A stretch of 64,000 nucleotides of DNA from Aromatoleum buckelii (GTDB taxonomy: Bacteria; Pseudomonadota; Gammaproteobacteria; Burkholderiales; Rhodocyclaceae), in the NCBI RefSeq assembly GCF_012910785.2, contig NZ_WTVH02000009.1:62001-126000 (forward strand), written 5' to 3'. Under the pieces are notes generated by a model, which ran no database searches, was not told where the DNA came from, and saw only the letters and a program-made list of their open reading frames with translations. Shown here piece by piece: positions 9,329 to 18,702 of the stretch (position 1 is the stretch's first letter; the number at the start of each line of letters is the position of its first letter). Position numbers and translations under genes: made by a program.

Positions 9329-10546
9329 ATGCGCATCCTGCACGTCCTCGACCATTCGCTCCCGCTGCACAGCGGCTACACGTTCCGTACCGCGGCGATC
9401 GTGCGCGAGCAGCGCGCGCTGGGCTGGGAGACGTTCCACCTGACGACCCCCAAGCAGGGCAAGTCGGCAGGGCCGGTCGAGGAGGCCGACGGGCTGCATT
9501 TCCATCGCACGCCCGCGCCCGGCGAGGCCGGTCTGCTGGCGCAGATGCGGTTTACCGCCGCACGGCTCGATGAACTCGTCCGCGAACTGCAGCCGGACGT
9601 GATCCACGCGCATTCGCCGGTATTGAACGCGTTGCCCAGCCTGTGGGTCGCGCGCCGGCGCAAATTGCCGGTTGTCTACGAACTGCGGGCGTCGTGGGAG
9701 GATGCGGCGGTCGATCACGGCACCACGACCGAAGGCAGCATGCGCTACCGCCTGTCGCGCGCGCTCGAGAGCTTTGCCTTGCACCACGCCGACCAGATCA
9801 CGACGATCTGCGAAGGCTTGCGCGGCGACATCGCCTCGCGCGGCATCGCGGCGGACAAGATCACGGTGATCCCGAATGCCGTCGATGCGGGCGCGTTCAA
9901 GTTCGGCGCCGAACCCGATGCCGCGCTGCGCACCGAACTGGGCCTGGACGGCAAGACGGTGATCGGCTTCGCGGGTTCGTTCTACGGTTACGAGGGGCTG
10001 CACCTGCTGGTGTCGGCGCTCGCCCGGCTCGTCGGGCGCTTCCCCGAAATCCGCCTGTTGCTGGTCGGCGGTGGCGTGCAGGAAGAGGCGCTGCGCCGCC
10101 AGGCGGTTGCCGAAGGAATCGCCGATCGCGTCGTCTTCACCGGGCGGGTTGCGCACAACCGGGTGCAGAAATATTACGAGCTGATCGACGTGCTCGCCTA
10201 TCCGCGCCTGCCGATCCGGCTCACCGAGCTCGTCACGCCGCTCAAGCCGCTCGAAGCGATGGCCCAGGGACGCATGTTCGTGGCTTCGGATGTCGGCGGC
10301 CACCGCGAGCTCGTGCGCAACGGCGAAACCGGCTTCCTGTGCAAGGCCGGCAGCGTCGATGCGCTCGCCGACGCGATCGCGTCGATCCTCGGCAACCGCG
10401 ACGCGTGGCCGGGCATGCGGGCGAACGCGCGGGCGTTCGTCGAGCGCGAGCGGACGTGGGCGAACAGCGTCAGCCGCTACCAAGATGTCTATCGCCTTGC
10501 CCTCGCCACACGCGGGCGCGAAGCCTTGCTGGCCGGAGCGAGGTAA
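9329..10546 (+). CDS. Glycosyltransferase, exosortase A associated (TIGR04063 type)
   Basis: The 405-residue GT4-type glycosyltransferase begins MRILHVLDHSLPLHSGYTFR, the typical opening of this XrtA-linked family. The acceptor-domain motif HAHSPVLNALP and the donor-domain stretches VIGFAGSFYGYEGL and LKPLEAMAQGRMFVASDVGG are present. The start follows the amidotransferase stop by 3 nt, and the stop is 4 nt before the second amidotransferase gene. It should act on the cytosolic face during repeat-unit assembly. Its sugar specificity cannot be read from sequence. Confidence 0.92.
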   Translation: MRILHVLDHSLPLHSGYTFRTAAIVREQRALGWETFHLTTPKQGKSAGPVEEADGLHFHRTPAPGEAGLLAQMRFTAARLDELVRELQPDVIHAHSPVLNALPSLWVARRRKLPVVYELRASWEDAAVDHGTTTEGSMRYRLSRALESFALHHADQITTICEGLRGDIASRGIAADKITVIPNAVDAGAFKFGAEPDAALRTELGLDGKTVIGFAGSFYGYEGLHLLVSALARLVGRFPEIRLLLVGGGVQEEALRRQAVAEGIADRVVFTGRVAHNRVQKYYELIDVLAYPRLPIRLTELVTPLKPLEAMAQGRMFVASDVGGHRELVRNGETGFLCKAGSVDALADAIASILGNRDAWPGMRANARAFVERERTWANSVSRYQDVYRLALATRGREALLAGAR

Positions 10547-10550
10547 CGCG

Positions 10551-12479
10551 ATGTGCGGCATTCACGGCATCTATCGTTTCGACGCCGCGCCCGTTTCGCC
10601 GGCGCAGCTGTCGGCGATGGGCGACGTGACGCGCCATCGCGGGCCGGACGACGAAGGCTGGCATATCGACCCGGACGGGCGCTGCGGCATCGCGATGCGT
10701 CGTCTGTCGATCATCGATCTGGCCGGCGGGCACCAGCCGATCTCGAACGCGGACGACACGCTGTGGGTCGTGTGCAACGGGGAGATCTACAATTTCCGCG
10801 AACTGCGCGCCGAATTGCAGGAACGGGGCTACCGCTTCAAGACGGGGTCCGACAGCGAAGTGCTGGTGCACCTCTACGACGCGTTCGGCGACGGTTTCGT
10901 GCACCGTCTCGATGGCATGTTCAATTTCGCGCTGTGGGATGCGCGGCGAAAACGCCTGCTGATCGGGCGCGACCCGCTCGGCGTGAAGCCGCTGTATGTG
11001 CATCGTTCGGCCAGCATGCTCGCGTTCGCGACCGAGGCGAAAGCGCTGCTCGAACTTCCCGGCGTCGGACGCGAACTCGATCGTGACGTGATTGCCGACT
11101 ACCTCCACCTCGGTTACGTCGCCGCACCGAACTCGATGTTCCGCGACATCCGCAAGCTGCCGCCGGCGACGCTGCTGTCGGTCGAGAATGGCGAAGTGCG
11201 GCAATGGCGCTACTGGCGACTGCCGTCGAGCGTGGACCGTCGTGTCACCGAAGCGGAGTGGATCGGCCGCATCCGCGACGGCATGGAGCGCGCCGTGCAT
11301 CGCCAGATGGTCAGCGACGTGCCGATCGGAGCTTTCCTGTCGGGAGGCGTCGATTCGAGCGCCGTGGTCGCGTTCATGGCGAAACATTCCGCGCACCCGA
11401 TCCGCACTTACGCGATCGGCTTCGAAGGCGGCGAAGCCGAGCAGCTCTATAACGAGCTCCCTTACGCCCGCCAGGTCGCGAACCTGATCGGCACCGAACA
11501 TCACGAGATCGTCGTCACGCCCGATGTCGTCGGCCTGTTGCCCAAGCTGCTGTGGCACATGGACGAGCCGGTGTCGGATTCGGCCTTCATCACGACTTTT
11601 CTCGTGTCCGAATTCGCGCGCCGCGACGTCAAGGTGATCCTGTCGGGAGTCGGCGGGGACGAGCTTTTCGGCGGCTATCGCCGCTACCTCGGCGGCCATT
11701 ACGTGCGCAAGTTGCAACGCCTGCCGCGCTGGTCGCGCCAGCTGATGTCGCGCACTGCGGCGATGCTGCCGAGCGACCGGCACTCGAAAGTCCTCAACAC
11801 GATGCGGCTCGCGCGCGGCTTTCTCGCGTCCGCCGAGCTGTCGCCCGACGAGCGTTATCGCCATTACCTGCAGGTGCTCGATCGCGTGTCGATCGCCGAG
11901 CTAATGAACGGCAAGACTGGCACCGCCGACGCGTTGCGTGACGCGTTTGCCGCCGCCGGCGACGACGACGCGCTCAACCGCATGTTTGCCGTCGACGCCG
12001 AAACCCAGCTGCCCGACGACCTGCTGCTGCTCACCGACAAGATGAGCATGGCGGTGTCGCTCGAATGCCGCGTGCCGCTGCTCGACCGGGAGCTCGTCGA
12101 ACTCGCTGCCGCGATTCCCGAATCGCTGAAAGTCCGGGACGGCCGCCTCAAGCACCTGATGAAGGAGGCGCTCGCCGACGTGCTGCCGGCGAGCATTCTC
12201 GATCGCAAGAAACGCGGCTTCGGCACGCCGATGGGGGCGTGGCTGAAACGCGATCTCGCGCCCGTGCTGCGCCGCCTGCTGTCGGCCGACGTGGTCCGCG
12301 ATCGGGGACTTTTCGAGCCGAAAGTGATCGCCCGCCTGATGGCCGACCACGACGCGAACCGGATCGACGGCACCGACGCGCTGCTCGCGCTGATGAACCT
12401 CGAGATCTGGAGCCGCATTTTCCTCGACCGCCGCTCTCCCGATGACGTGACGACCGAACTCAAGGCGTACCTTCCATGA
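10551..12479 (+). CDS. Asparagine-synthase-like amidotransferase 2, XrtA associated
   Basis: This is a second 642-residue AsnB-like enzyme, starting MCGIHGIYRF with Cys2 available for glutamine hydrolysis. SGGVDSS lies at 264-270 and SGVGGDELFGGYRRY further on. It shares the domain plan of the first copy but differs widely along its length, so it is a paralogue and not a recent duplicate. The ATG at 10551 is preferred because it gives Cys2 at the N-terminus; a longer upstream frame is out-of-frame glycosyltransferase. The stop overlaps the next ATG by 4 nt. Confidence 0.93.
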   Translation: MCGIHGIYRFDAAPVSPAQLSAMGDVTRHRGPDDEGWHIDPDGRCGIAMRRLSIIDLAGGHQPISNADDTLWVVCNGEIYNFRELRAELQERGYRFKTGSDSEVLVHLYDAFGDGFVHRLDGMFNFALWDARRKRLLIGRDPLGVKPLYVHRSASMLAFATEAKALLELPGVGRELDRDVIADYLHLGYVAAPNSMFRDIRKLPPATLLSVENGEVRQWRYWRLPSSVDRRVTEAEWIGRIRDGMERAVHRQMVSDVPIGAFLSGGVDSSAVVAFMAKHSAHPIRTYAIGFEGGEAEQLYNELPYARQVANLIGTEHHEIVVTPDVVGLLPKLLWHMDEPVSDSAFITTFLVSEFARRDVKVILSGVGGDELFGGYRRYLGGHYVRKLQRLPRWSRQLMSRTAAMLPSDRHSKVLNTMRLARGFLASAELSPDERYRHYLQVLDRVSIAELMNGKTGTADALRDAFAAAGDDDALNRMFAVDAETQLPDDLLLLTDKMSMAVSLECRVPLLDRELVELAAAIPESLKVRDGRLKHLMKEALADVLPASILDRKKRGFGTPMGAWLKRDLAPVLRRLLSADVVRDRGLFEPKVIARLMADHDANRIDGTDALLALMNLEIWSRIFLDRRSPDDVTTELKAYLP

Positions 12480-13702
12480 AGATCCTCTACGTCTGCCATC
12501 GCTTCCCGTTTCCGCCCAAGCGCGGCGGCAAGATCCGCCCGTTCAACATGATCCGGCATCTGTCGCAGAAGCATCAGGTGACGGTCTGCTCGATCGCGCG
12601 CTCGCATGCCGAGGCGGAAGAGGGCGCCGGCATCGCGCCGCACTGCGAGCGGTTCGAGATCGGCAAGGTGTCGAATCCGGTGCAGGTGTTGCGCATGGTC
12701 GCGCGCCTGCCGACGACGGTGCCGTCCTCGATGGGTTTCTTCTGGTCGCCGGAACTCGCCGACAAGGTCAATGCGCTGCTCGCCGCCGAGCGCTTCGACC
12801 TGATCTTCGTCCACTGCTCGTCGGTCGCCCAGTACGTGACGCACATGCATGGCATCCCGAAGATTCTCGACTTCGGCGACATGGACTCACAGAAGTGGCT
12901 CGAATACGTGCGCTACAAGCCTTTCCCGCTGAAGCTCGGCTACTGGCTCGAAGGCAGCAAGATGGAGCGGGAGGAGAGGCGGCTCGCGCCGCTGTTCGAC
13001 CTGTGCACCGCGACGACGCGCGCGGAGTGGGAGACGCTCGAAAGCTACGGCACCGGCGTCGCGACGGACTGGTTCCCGAACGGGGTGGATGCCGAGTTCT
13101 TCAAGCCCGACGGCGACGGATACGACGCGGACACGATCAGCTTCATTGGCCGCATGGACTACTACCCGAACCAGGAATGCATGTTCGATTTCTGCGAACG
13201 CACGTGGCCGCTGCTGCTCACGCGCCGTCCCGTAATGAAGCTGCTGATCGTCGGCGCCGATCCGTCGCCGGCGGTGCAGAAGCTCGGGGAGCTGCCGGGC
13301 GTCACGGTGACCGGCTCGGTCGCCGACGTGCGCCCGTACATCCTGCGCTCGGCGGCGATGGTCGCGCCGCTGAACATCGCCCGCGGCACGCAGAACAAGA
13401 TCCTCGAAGCGATGGCGATGGGCGTGCCGGTCGTCTCGAGCGGAGTCGCCGCAGGCGGCGTGGACGCGCTTGCCGAAGAGCATTTCCTCGTCGCGAACGA
13501 GCCGGCGGAATACGCCGACGCGATCCTGCGCGTCGTCGAAAACCCCGCTGAGCGCGAGCGCCTTGCGCAGGCCGGGCGGCAGCGCATGCTGTCGCACCAC
13601 GCCTGGTCGCGCTCGATGGAGCGCCTCGATGTGATCGTCGAGCGCTGCCTTGCACGCCACCGCGCCAACCGGATTCACGCCAACAGGGAAGTCATCCAAT
13701 GA
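12476..13702 (+). CDS. Glycosyltransferase, PEP-CTERM/EpsH1 associated (TIGR03087 type)
   Basis: The 408-residue GT4-like sugar transferase begins MKILYVCHRFPFPPKRGGKIR, the hallmark N-terminus of the stp1 family of XrtA loci. It contains FGDMDSQKW, WFPNGVDAEFF, ISFIGRMDYYPN and the donor-site LNIARGTQNKILEAMAMG. It overlaps both neighbours by 4 nt (ATGA), so it is translationally coupled within the cluster. It is predicted to elongate the lipid-linked oligosaccharide at the inner membrane. The donor sugar is unknown. Confidence 0.93.
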   Translation: MKILYVCHRFPFPPKRGGKIRPFNMIRHLSQKHQVTVCSIARSHAEAEEGAGIAPHCERFEIGKVSNPVQVLRMVARLPTTVPSSMGFFWSPELADKVNALLAAERFDLIFVHCSSVAQYVTHMHGIPKILDFGDMDSQKWLEYVRYKPFPLKLGYWLEGSKMEREERRLAPLFDLCTATTRAEWETLESYGTGVATDWFPNGVDAEFFKPDGDGYDADTISFIGRMDYYPNQECMFDFCERTWPLLLTRRPVMKLLIVGADPSPAVQKLGELPGVTVTGSVADVRPYILRSAAMVAPLNIARGTQNKILEAMAMGVPVVSSGVAAGGVDALAEEHFLVANEPAEYADAILRVVENPAERERLAQAGRQRMLSHHAWSRSMERLDVIVERCLARHRANRIHANREVIQ

Positions 13703-15015
13703 AAATAAGCATTTTCGGCCTCGGTTACGTCGGAGCGGTGTCGCTCGCGTGCCTCGCGCGCGACGGCCACCATGTCGTCGGCGTCGACATCGACGCGGCG
13801 AAGCTCGACCTGATCCGCGCCGGCACGACCCCGGTCGTCGAGGAAGGGATGGTCGATCTGATGGAGAAAGTCGCGGCGAGCGGCCGGATCACGGTCACGA
13901 CCGACACGCGCCAGGCCCTGCGCGACAGCGACCTCTCGCTCGTCTGCGTCGGCACGCCGTCGGCCGCGAACGGCAGCCAGGATCAGGGCGCGGTGCTGCG
14001 CCTGGCGAAGGATCTGGGCCGGGCGATCGGCGAAAAGGACGTGCCGCACGTCGTCGTGTTCCGTTCGACGCTCGTGCCGGGCACGGTCGAAGAGACGCTC
14101 CGCCCGATCATCGAGGCCGAATCCGGCAAGCGCGACGGCGAAGGCTTTCACCTGTGCTTTCAGCCGGAGTTCCTGCGCGAAGGCAGCTCGATTCGCGACT
14201 ACGACAAGCCGCCCTTCACCGTCGTCGGCGCTAATCACGCGTACCCGGTCGAGCGCCTGCGCGAACTCTTCGGCCACCTGCCGTGCAAATTCCTGCAGAC
14301 CTCGGTACGCGCCGCCGAGATGATGAAGTACTGCTGCAACAACTTTCACGCGCTCAAGATCACGTTCGCGAACGAGACCGCGCGCCTGTGTGAGGCGCTC
14401 GGCGTCGACGCGTTCGAAGTCATGAACCTCGTCTGCCAGGACACGCAGCTGAACCTCTCGCCGGCGTACCTCAAGCCCGGCTTCGCGTTCGGCGGCTCCT
14501 GCCTGCCGAAGGACCTGCGCGCGACGACTTACTTCGCCAAGATGCATGACGTCGAAGTGCCGATGCTGTCCGGCATCCTGCAGTCGAACCGCCAGCACAT
14601 CGACCGCGCGATCGCGAAAGTGCTCGAATCCGGCCACCGCAAGATCGGCATGCTCGGCCTGTCGTTCAAGACCGGCACCGACGACCTGCGCGAAAGCCCG
14701 CTCGTCGTGCTCGCCGAACAGCTGATCGGCAAAGGCATGCAGCTCTCGATCTACGACCCGGACGTGCAGCTCTCGCGGCTGCTCGGCGCAAACCGCCGCT
14801 TCATCGAAACCCAGCTGCCGCACATCGGCGATCTCTTGAAGGCGGATCTCGCGGACGTCATCGCGTCGGTGGACGTGCTCGTCGTCGGCGTGTCGAACCC
14901 GCTGATCTTCGACGCCCTCGCGACGCATTCGCGGCCCGGGCAGTACGTGCTCGACCTCGTCAATCTCCCGAATGCGGAGATGATCGGGGCGCGGGTCGAA
15001 GGGCTGTGCTGGTGA
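13699..15015 (+). CDS. Nucleotide-sugar dehydrogenase, AlgD-like (GDP-mannose 6-dehydrogenase type)
   Basis: The 438-residue NAD-dependent dehydrogenase has an N-terminal Rossmann motif GLGYVGAV. The catalytic cysteine is in the FAFGGSCLPKDLR motif at Cys268, the same number as the catalytic Cys of Pseudomonas AlgD. SPIVE-like, CVGTPS, FRSTLVPGT and PEFLREGSSIRDYD segments also match AlgD better than UDP-glucose dehydrogenases. It would oxidise a nucleotide hexose, most likely GDP-mannose, to the uronic acid, giving the polymer acidic residues. Substrate is inferred, and UDP-Glc or UDP-ManNAc cannot be excluded. It overlaps the upstream gene by 4 nt. Confidence 0.9.
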   Translation: MKISIFGLGYVGAVSLACLARDGHHVVGVDIDAAKLDLIRAGTTPVVEEGMVDLMEKVAASGRITVTTDTRQALRDSDLSLVCVGTPSAANGSQDQGAVLRLAKDLGRAIGEKDVPHVVVFRSTLVPGTVEETLRPIIEAESGKRDGEGFHLCFQPEFLREGSSIRDYDKPPFTVVGANHAYPVERLRELFGHLPCKFLQTSVRAAEMMKYCCNNFHALKITFANETARLCEALGVDAFEVMNLVCQDTQLNLSPAYLKPGFAFGGSCLPKDLRATTYFAKMHDVEVPMLSGILQSNRQHIDRAIAKVLESGHRKIGMLGLSFKTGTDDLRESPLVVLAEQLIGKGMQLSIYDPDVQLSRLLGANRRFIETQLPHIGDLLKADLADVIASVDVLVVGVSNPLIFDALATHSRPGQYVLDLVNLPNAEMIGARVEGLCW

Positions 15016-15118
15016 GACCGGAGTCAGGTAGCGCCGCTTCGGCGGCGCGGGTGAGATGTGGTCGACGAGCGCCCCGGCTGCGTCGGATTCCCACGCCAAC
15101 TAACGGTTAAGGACTACG

Positions 15119-16321
15119 GTGCTGCGCATCCTCACGTTCACTTCCCTCTATCCCAATCCGGAGCAGCCACGCCATGGCGTATTCATCGAAACACGCCTGC
15201 GCCACCTCCTCACTAGCCGTCGGGTGGAGGCGAAAGTGGTCGCTCCGGTGCCTTGGTTTCCACTGGGTTCACCGCGCTTCGGCCGGTACGGGGCCTTCTC
15301 GCGGGTCCCGCACCGTGAACTGCGCCACGGCATCGATGTGCGTCATCCGCGCTTTCTGACCGTGCCGGCGGTCGGGTCCGCCGTTTCTCCTGTCGCGATG
15401 GCGGCAGGAGCGTTGCCGGTGCTGCGCGCATTGGCGCGCGAAGGCTTCGACTTCGATGCCATCGACGCGCACTTCTTCTTTCCCGACGGAGTCGCCGCTA
15501 TGCTGCTCGGAAAATGGCTGGCGAAACCTGTCGTGATCACAGCGCGCGGCAGCGACATCACTTATTGGCCCCAGTCAGCGCTGCCGCTGCGCATGATTCG
15601 CTGGGCCGCCCGGGCAGCCGGGTGCTGCGCTGCAGTGAGCCGGGCGCTTGCCGACGAGATGGTGCGCCTGGGCCTGGGCCGTCAGCCGCCCCGCGTTCTG
15701 CGCAACGGCGTCGACCTCGCGCTCTTTCATCCGGGGGGGCGCGCCGAGGCGCGCGCCGAACTCGGTTTCGAAGGGCGAGTCGTGCTCTCCGTCGGAAATC
15801 TCATCGAGCTGAAGGGTCACCATCTGGCGATCGAGGCATTGGCGACAGTCCCCGGCGCGTCCCTGGTGATCATCGGCAGCGGCCCGGAGGAAGCGAGGCT
15901 TCGCGCGCTCGCGGCACGGTTGGGGCTCGCCGCGCGGGTGCGCTTTGTAAGGGTGGTTCCCCAGGCGGACCTTCGCCGTTACTACGTTGCAGCCGATCTC
16001 CTCGTCCTCGCGTCGAGCCGCGAGGGATGGCCGAACGTTCTCCTCGAGGCGATGGCGTGCGGCACTCCCGTCCTAGCGACGCGGGTGTGGGGGATGCCGG
16101 AGGTCGTGGCAGCCCCGGAGGCGGGCGTCCTCGTCCCGGAACGCACCGTCGCCGCTCTGCAGGCGGGCCTCGAAGCACTGCTGTCGGCTCCCCCTGACCG
16201 CGCGGCCACCCGACGCTATGCCGAAGGCTTCGACTGGAGCGCAACGACCGCCGCCCAGATCGAGATGTTCGAGCGACTCAGCTGTCCCCGCCCACCCGAA
16301 GGAGCGTCTTTTCGTGCGTGA
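15119..16321 (+). CDS. Glycosyltransferase family 4 protein
   Basis: The 400-residue GT-B protein starts with GTG (LRILTFTSLYPNPEQPRHGVFIE). It has the DAIDAHFFFPDG and ITARGSDITYWPQ segments of the acceptor domain and LSVGNLIELKGHHLAIEAL plus SSREGWPNVLLEAMACG in the donor domain. The 103-bp gap upstream breaks the chain of overlapping genes, so a new transcript could begin here; no convincing promoter was seen. Its stop overlaps the next gene by 8 nt. A role in the same polysaccharide pathway is inferred from context. Confidence 0.88.
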   Translation: MLRILTFTSLYPNPEQPRHGVFIETRLRHLLTSRRVEAKVVAPVPWFPLGSPRFGRYGAFSRVPHRELRHGIDVRHPRFLTVPAVGSAVSPVAMAAGALPVLRALAREGFDFDAIDAHFFFPDGVAAMLLGKWLAKPVVITARGSDITYWPQSALPLRMIRWAARAAGCCAAVSRALADEMVRLGLGRQPPRVLRNGVDLALFHPGGRAEARAELGFEGRVVLSVGNLIELKGHHLAIEALATVPGASLVIIGSGPEEARLRALAARLGLAARVRFVRVVPQADLRRYYVAADLLVLASSREGWPNVLLEAMACGTPVLATRVWGMPEVVAAPEAGVLVPERTVAALQAGLEALLSAPPDRAATRRYAEGFDWSATTAAQIEMFERLSCPRPPEGASFRA

Positions 16322-17663
16322 CATTCTGATTACCGCCATCGTCCTGGGCGCGCTGCCTTTCGCGTTGCGGCATCCCTACATCGGGGTGTACCTGTGGACC
16401 TGGCTCAGTGTCATGAATCCGCACCGACTCGCCTGGGGCTTTGCATACAACGCGCCTTTCGCTGCGATGGCCGCCGGCGCGACGCTCGTCGGGCTGTTCC
16501 TGACCAAGGATCCGGTCCGCCTTCCGCGCTCCGCGCCGGTCTACGTGCTGATCGCGTTCGTCCTCTGGATGTGCGCCACGACCGCGCTGGCGATCTTTCC
16601 TGGGGAATCGGTCGAGGGCCTCGAACGGGTGTTCAAGATCATGCTGATGACGCTTGTCGCCATGGCCGTGCTGCACGAGAAGAAGCACATTCAGGTTTTC
16701 GTGTGGATAAATACGCTGTCGCTCGCGTTCTACGGCATCAAGGGCGGCCTTTACACGATCCGCACCGCCGGCGGAGGCATGGTGTGGGGGCCGGGAGGGT
16801 TCATCGAAGGCAACAACGAAGTGGGCCTCGCGATTTTGACGACGATCCCGTTCCTGTATTACCTGCGGCTCACAGCCGAAAACAGATGGGTGCGCCATGG
16901 TCTGGTCGTGTCGATGCTGCTGTGCGTGGTCGCCGTGCTCGGCACGCAGTCGCGCGGGGCGTTCCTGGCGATCGCGGTGATGTCCTTCGTGTTGTGGCTG
17001 CGCTCGCCGCGCAAGATCCTGTTCGGTACGGGGATGGTCATCGCCGGCATAGCGGCGCTGTCGGTGATGCCGTGGTCGGTCGAGGAGAAGATTCGCTCGA
17101 TCACCGAGTATCAGACCGACGGCTCGGCTTGGGGACGGTTGAACGCGTGGGAGACCGCGATCAACGTCGCGAACGACCGGCCGACCGGAGCCGGGTTCGA
17201 AATGTACAACCCCTTCGTCTGGCAGCTCTATGCACCCACAGCCGACGACCGGCGCGCTTCGGATCCGTCGATCGTCCGCGCGGCCCACAGCATCTATTTT
17301 CAGGTTCTCGGCGAGCACGGTTGGCCCGGGCTCGCATTGTTCCTGTTGCTGTGGCTGTTCACGCTGCGTCAGGCTTCGCGACTACGATCGCGAACGCGAG
17401 GTGAACCGCGATTCACGTGGATATTCCACCTGGCTGGGATGAGCCAGGTCTCGCTCGTCGGCTTCGCGGTCGGCGGCGCGTTCCTCAGCCTCGCCTATGT
17501 CGACTTTGCGTACAACGTCATGGTCATTCTCGTCGTGACACAACGATGGCTGTTGCTCCAGCCCGAAATGCAGTCCCTCCCCGTGCGTGCGGCAGGCGCT
17601 GCCTTCGGCGGCCGGGCGGCGAGCGCGATGCCGCCTCCGGTATTGCCGGAAGGTGCGAAGTGA
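16314..17663 (+). CDS. O-antigen-ligase-like membrane protein, exosortase A associated (TIGR03097 type)
   Basis: This polytopic inner-membrane protein of 449 residues has about ten hydrophobic helices and a large periplasmic loop, with the Wzy/WaaL-type layout. The GTG at 16314 is chosen because AAGGAG lies 9 nt upstream and the protein then begins RDILITAIVLG at the first helix. Conserved TIGR03097-like stretches include YLWTWLSVMNPHRL, GTQSRGAFLAI and WETAINVANDRPTGAGFEMY. It is thought to polymerise or ligate glycan on the periplasmic side, possibly onto protein. It overlaps the preceding glycosyltransferase gene by 8 nt. Confidence 0.9.
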   Translation: MRDILITAIVLGALPFALRHPYIGVYLWTWLSVMNPHRLAWGFAYNAPFAAMAAGATLVGLFLTKDPVRLPRSAPVYVLIAFVLWMCATTALAIFPGESVEGLERVFKIMLMTLVAMAVLHEKKHIQVFVWINTLSLAFYGIKGGLYTIRTAGGGMVWGPGGFIEGNNEVGLAILTTIPFLYYLRLTAENRWVRHGLVVSMLLCVVAVLGTQSRGAFLAIAVMSFVLWLRSPRKILFGTGMVIAGIAALSVMPWSVEEKIRSITEYQTDGSAWGRLNAWETAINVANDRPTGAGFEMYNPFVWQLYAPTADDRRASDPSIVRAAHSIYFQVLGEHGWPGLALFLLLWLFTLRQASRLRSRTRGEPRFTWIFHLAGMSQVSLVGFAVGGAFLSLAYVDFAYNVMVILVVTQRWLLLQPEMQSLPVRAAGAAFGGRAASAMPPPVLPEGAK

Positions 17664-17740
17664 TGCGGGCAACATGGTGCAGTGCTGCGGCACTGGGCCT
17701 TTTCGGGCAGTTCGCAATGCAGCGGAGCGCCGGCCGATGA
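17663..17740 (+). other. Possible 25-codon ORF linking two genes
   Basis: A short frame beginning MRATWCSAAALGLF and ending RSAGR starts on the last base of the O-ligase stop (TGATG). It ends inside the next ATG (ATGA). It could be a coupling leader that lets ribosomes re-initiate across an otherwise 73-nt gap. It has no recognisable domain and may be chance. Confidence 0.25.
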
Positions 17741-18702
17741 TCCTCCTGCGCGGCATTGGCCGCCTCGTGTCGCCGCCCGGGCCGCGGGGCAAGCTGTCGG
17801 TGCTGATCTTCCACCGCGTGCGACCGCGCTTCGACTCGCGGATCCCGCGCGCGCTCCACGCGGAAGAGTTCGACCGGCTGCTCGGCTGGGTCAAAGGGAG
17901 CTTCAACGTGCTGCCGCCCGACGAGGCCGTAGAGCGGCTGCGTCACGGCGACTTGCCGACGAGAGCGATGGCGATCACGTTCGACGACGGCTACGCCGAC
18001 AACGCCGAAGTCGCGCTGCCAATCCTGCTGCGCCACGGGCTGAGCGCCGCCTTCTTCATCGCGACCGACTTCCTCGATGGCGGAGCAATGTGGAACGACG
18101 CCATTGCGGCCGCTGTGCGCGAGTGCGAGTCGGACGAGCTCGACCTCGCCGAACTCGACCTCGGCGTGCACCGGCTCGACTCGCCAGGGGCGCGGCGTGC
18201 GGTCATCGCACGGCTGCTGTCGCGCGTGAAGTACCTGCCGCGCATGCAGCGGGAAGAGACGGTGAGCGCGATCCGGGAGAGATGCCGGGTCCGCGCGACC
18301 CCGGAGCTGATGATGCGCAGTGAACAGGTTCGCGCCCTGCGCGCCGCAGGGATGACGGTTGGAGGCCATACCTGCTCGCATCCGATCCTGGCCTCGATTT
18401 CGCTTTCCGAAGCGCGACGCGAAATCGAGGACGGCAAAGCGCGCCTCGAAGCGATTCTCGGCGAGCGGGTGAAGCTCTTCGCCTACCCGAACGGCAAGCC
18501 GGGCAAGGACTACACCGACGAGCATGTGCGGCTCGTGCGGCAGGCGGGCTTCGAAGGCGCATTTTCAACGGGTTGGGGCGTTTCGGGCGCGGGGGCCGAT
18601 CTCTTCCAGTTGCCGCGCTTCACGCCCTGGGACCGGAGCCCAAACGGTTTCGTGTTCCGGCTCATCCGCAATCTCGTCCAGCCCGGAGTTGTGCGCGCAT
18701 GA
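17737..18702 (+). CDS. Polysaccharide deacetylase family protein (NodB fold) A
   Basis: The 321-residue carbohydrate esterase family 4 (NodB-like) protein has motif 1 AITFDDGYADN, motif 2 GGHTCSHPILAS supplying the zinc histidines, and FAYPNGKPGKDY near the C-terminus. The ATG at 17737 gives a start at the domain edge; no signal peptide is seen. It probably removes acetyl groups from the polymer or its precursor. Together with the next gene and the DUF3473 enzyme at 2.7 kb, the cluster carries three deacetylases. It overlaps the following gene by 4 nt. Confidence 0.9.
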   Translation: MILLRGIGRLVSPPGPRGKLSVLIFHRVRPRFDSRIPRALHAEEFDRLLGWVKGSFNVLPPDEAVERLRHGDLPTRAMAITFDDGYADNAEVALPILLRHGLSAAFFIATDFLDGGAMWNDAIAAAVRECESDELDLAELDLGVHRLDSPGARRAVIARLLSRVKYLPRMQREETVSAIRERCRVRATPELMMRSEQVRALRAAGMTVGGHTCSHPILASISLSEARREIEDGKARLEAILGERVKLFAYPNGKPGKDYTDEHVRLVRQAGFEGAFSTGWGVSGAGADLFQLPRFTPWDRSPNGFVFRLIRNLVQPGVVRA

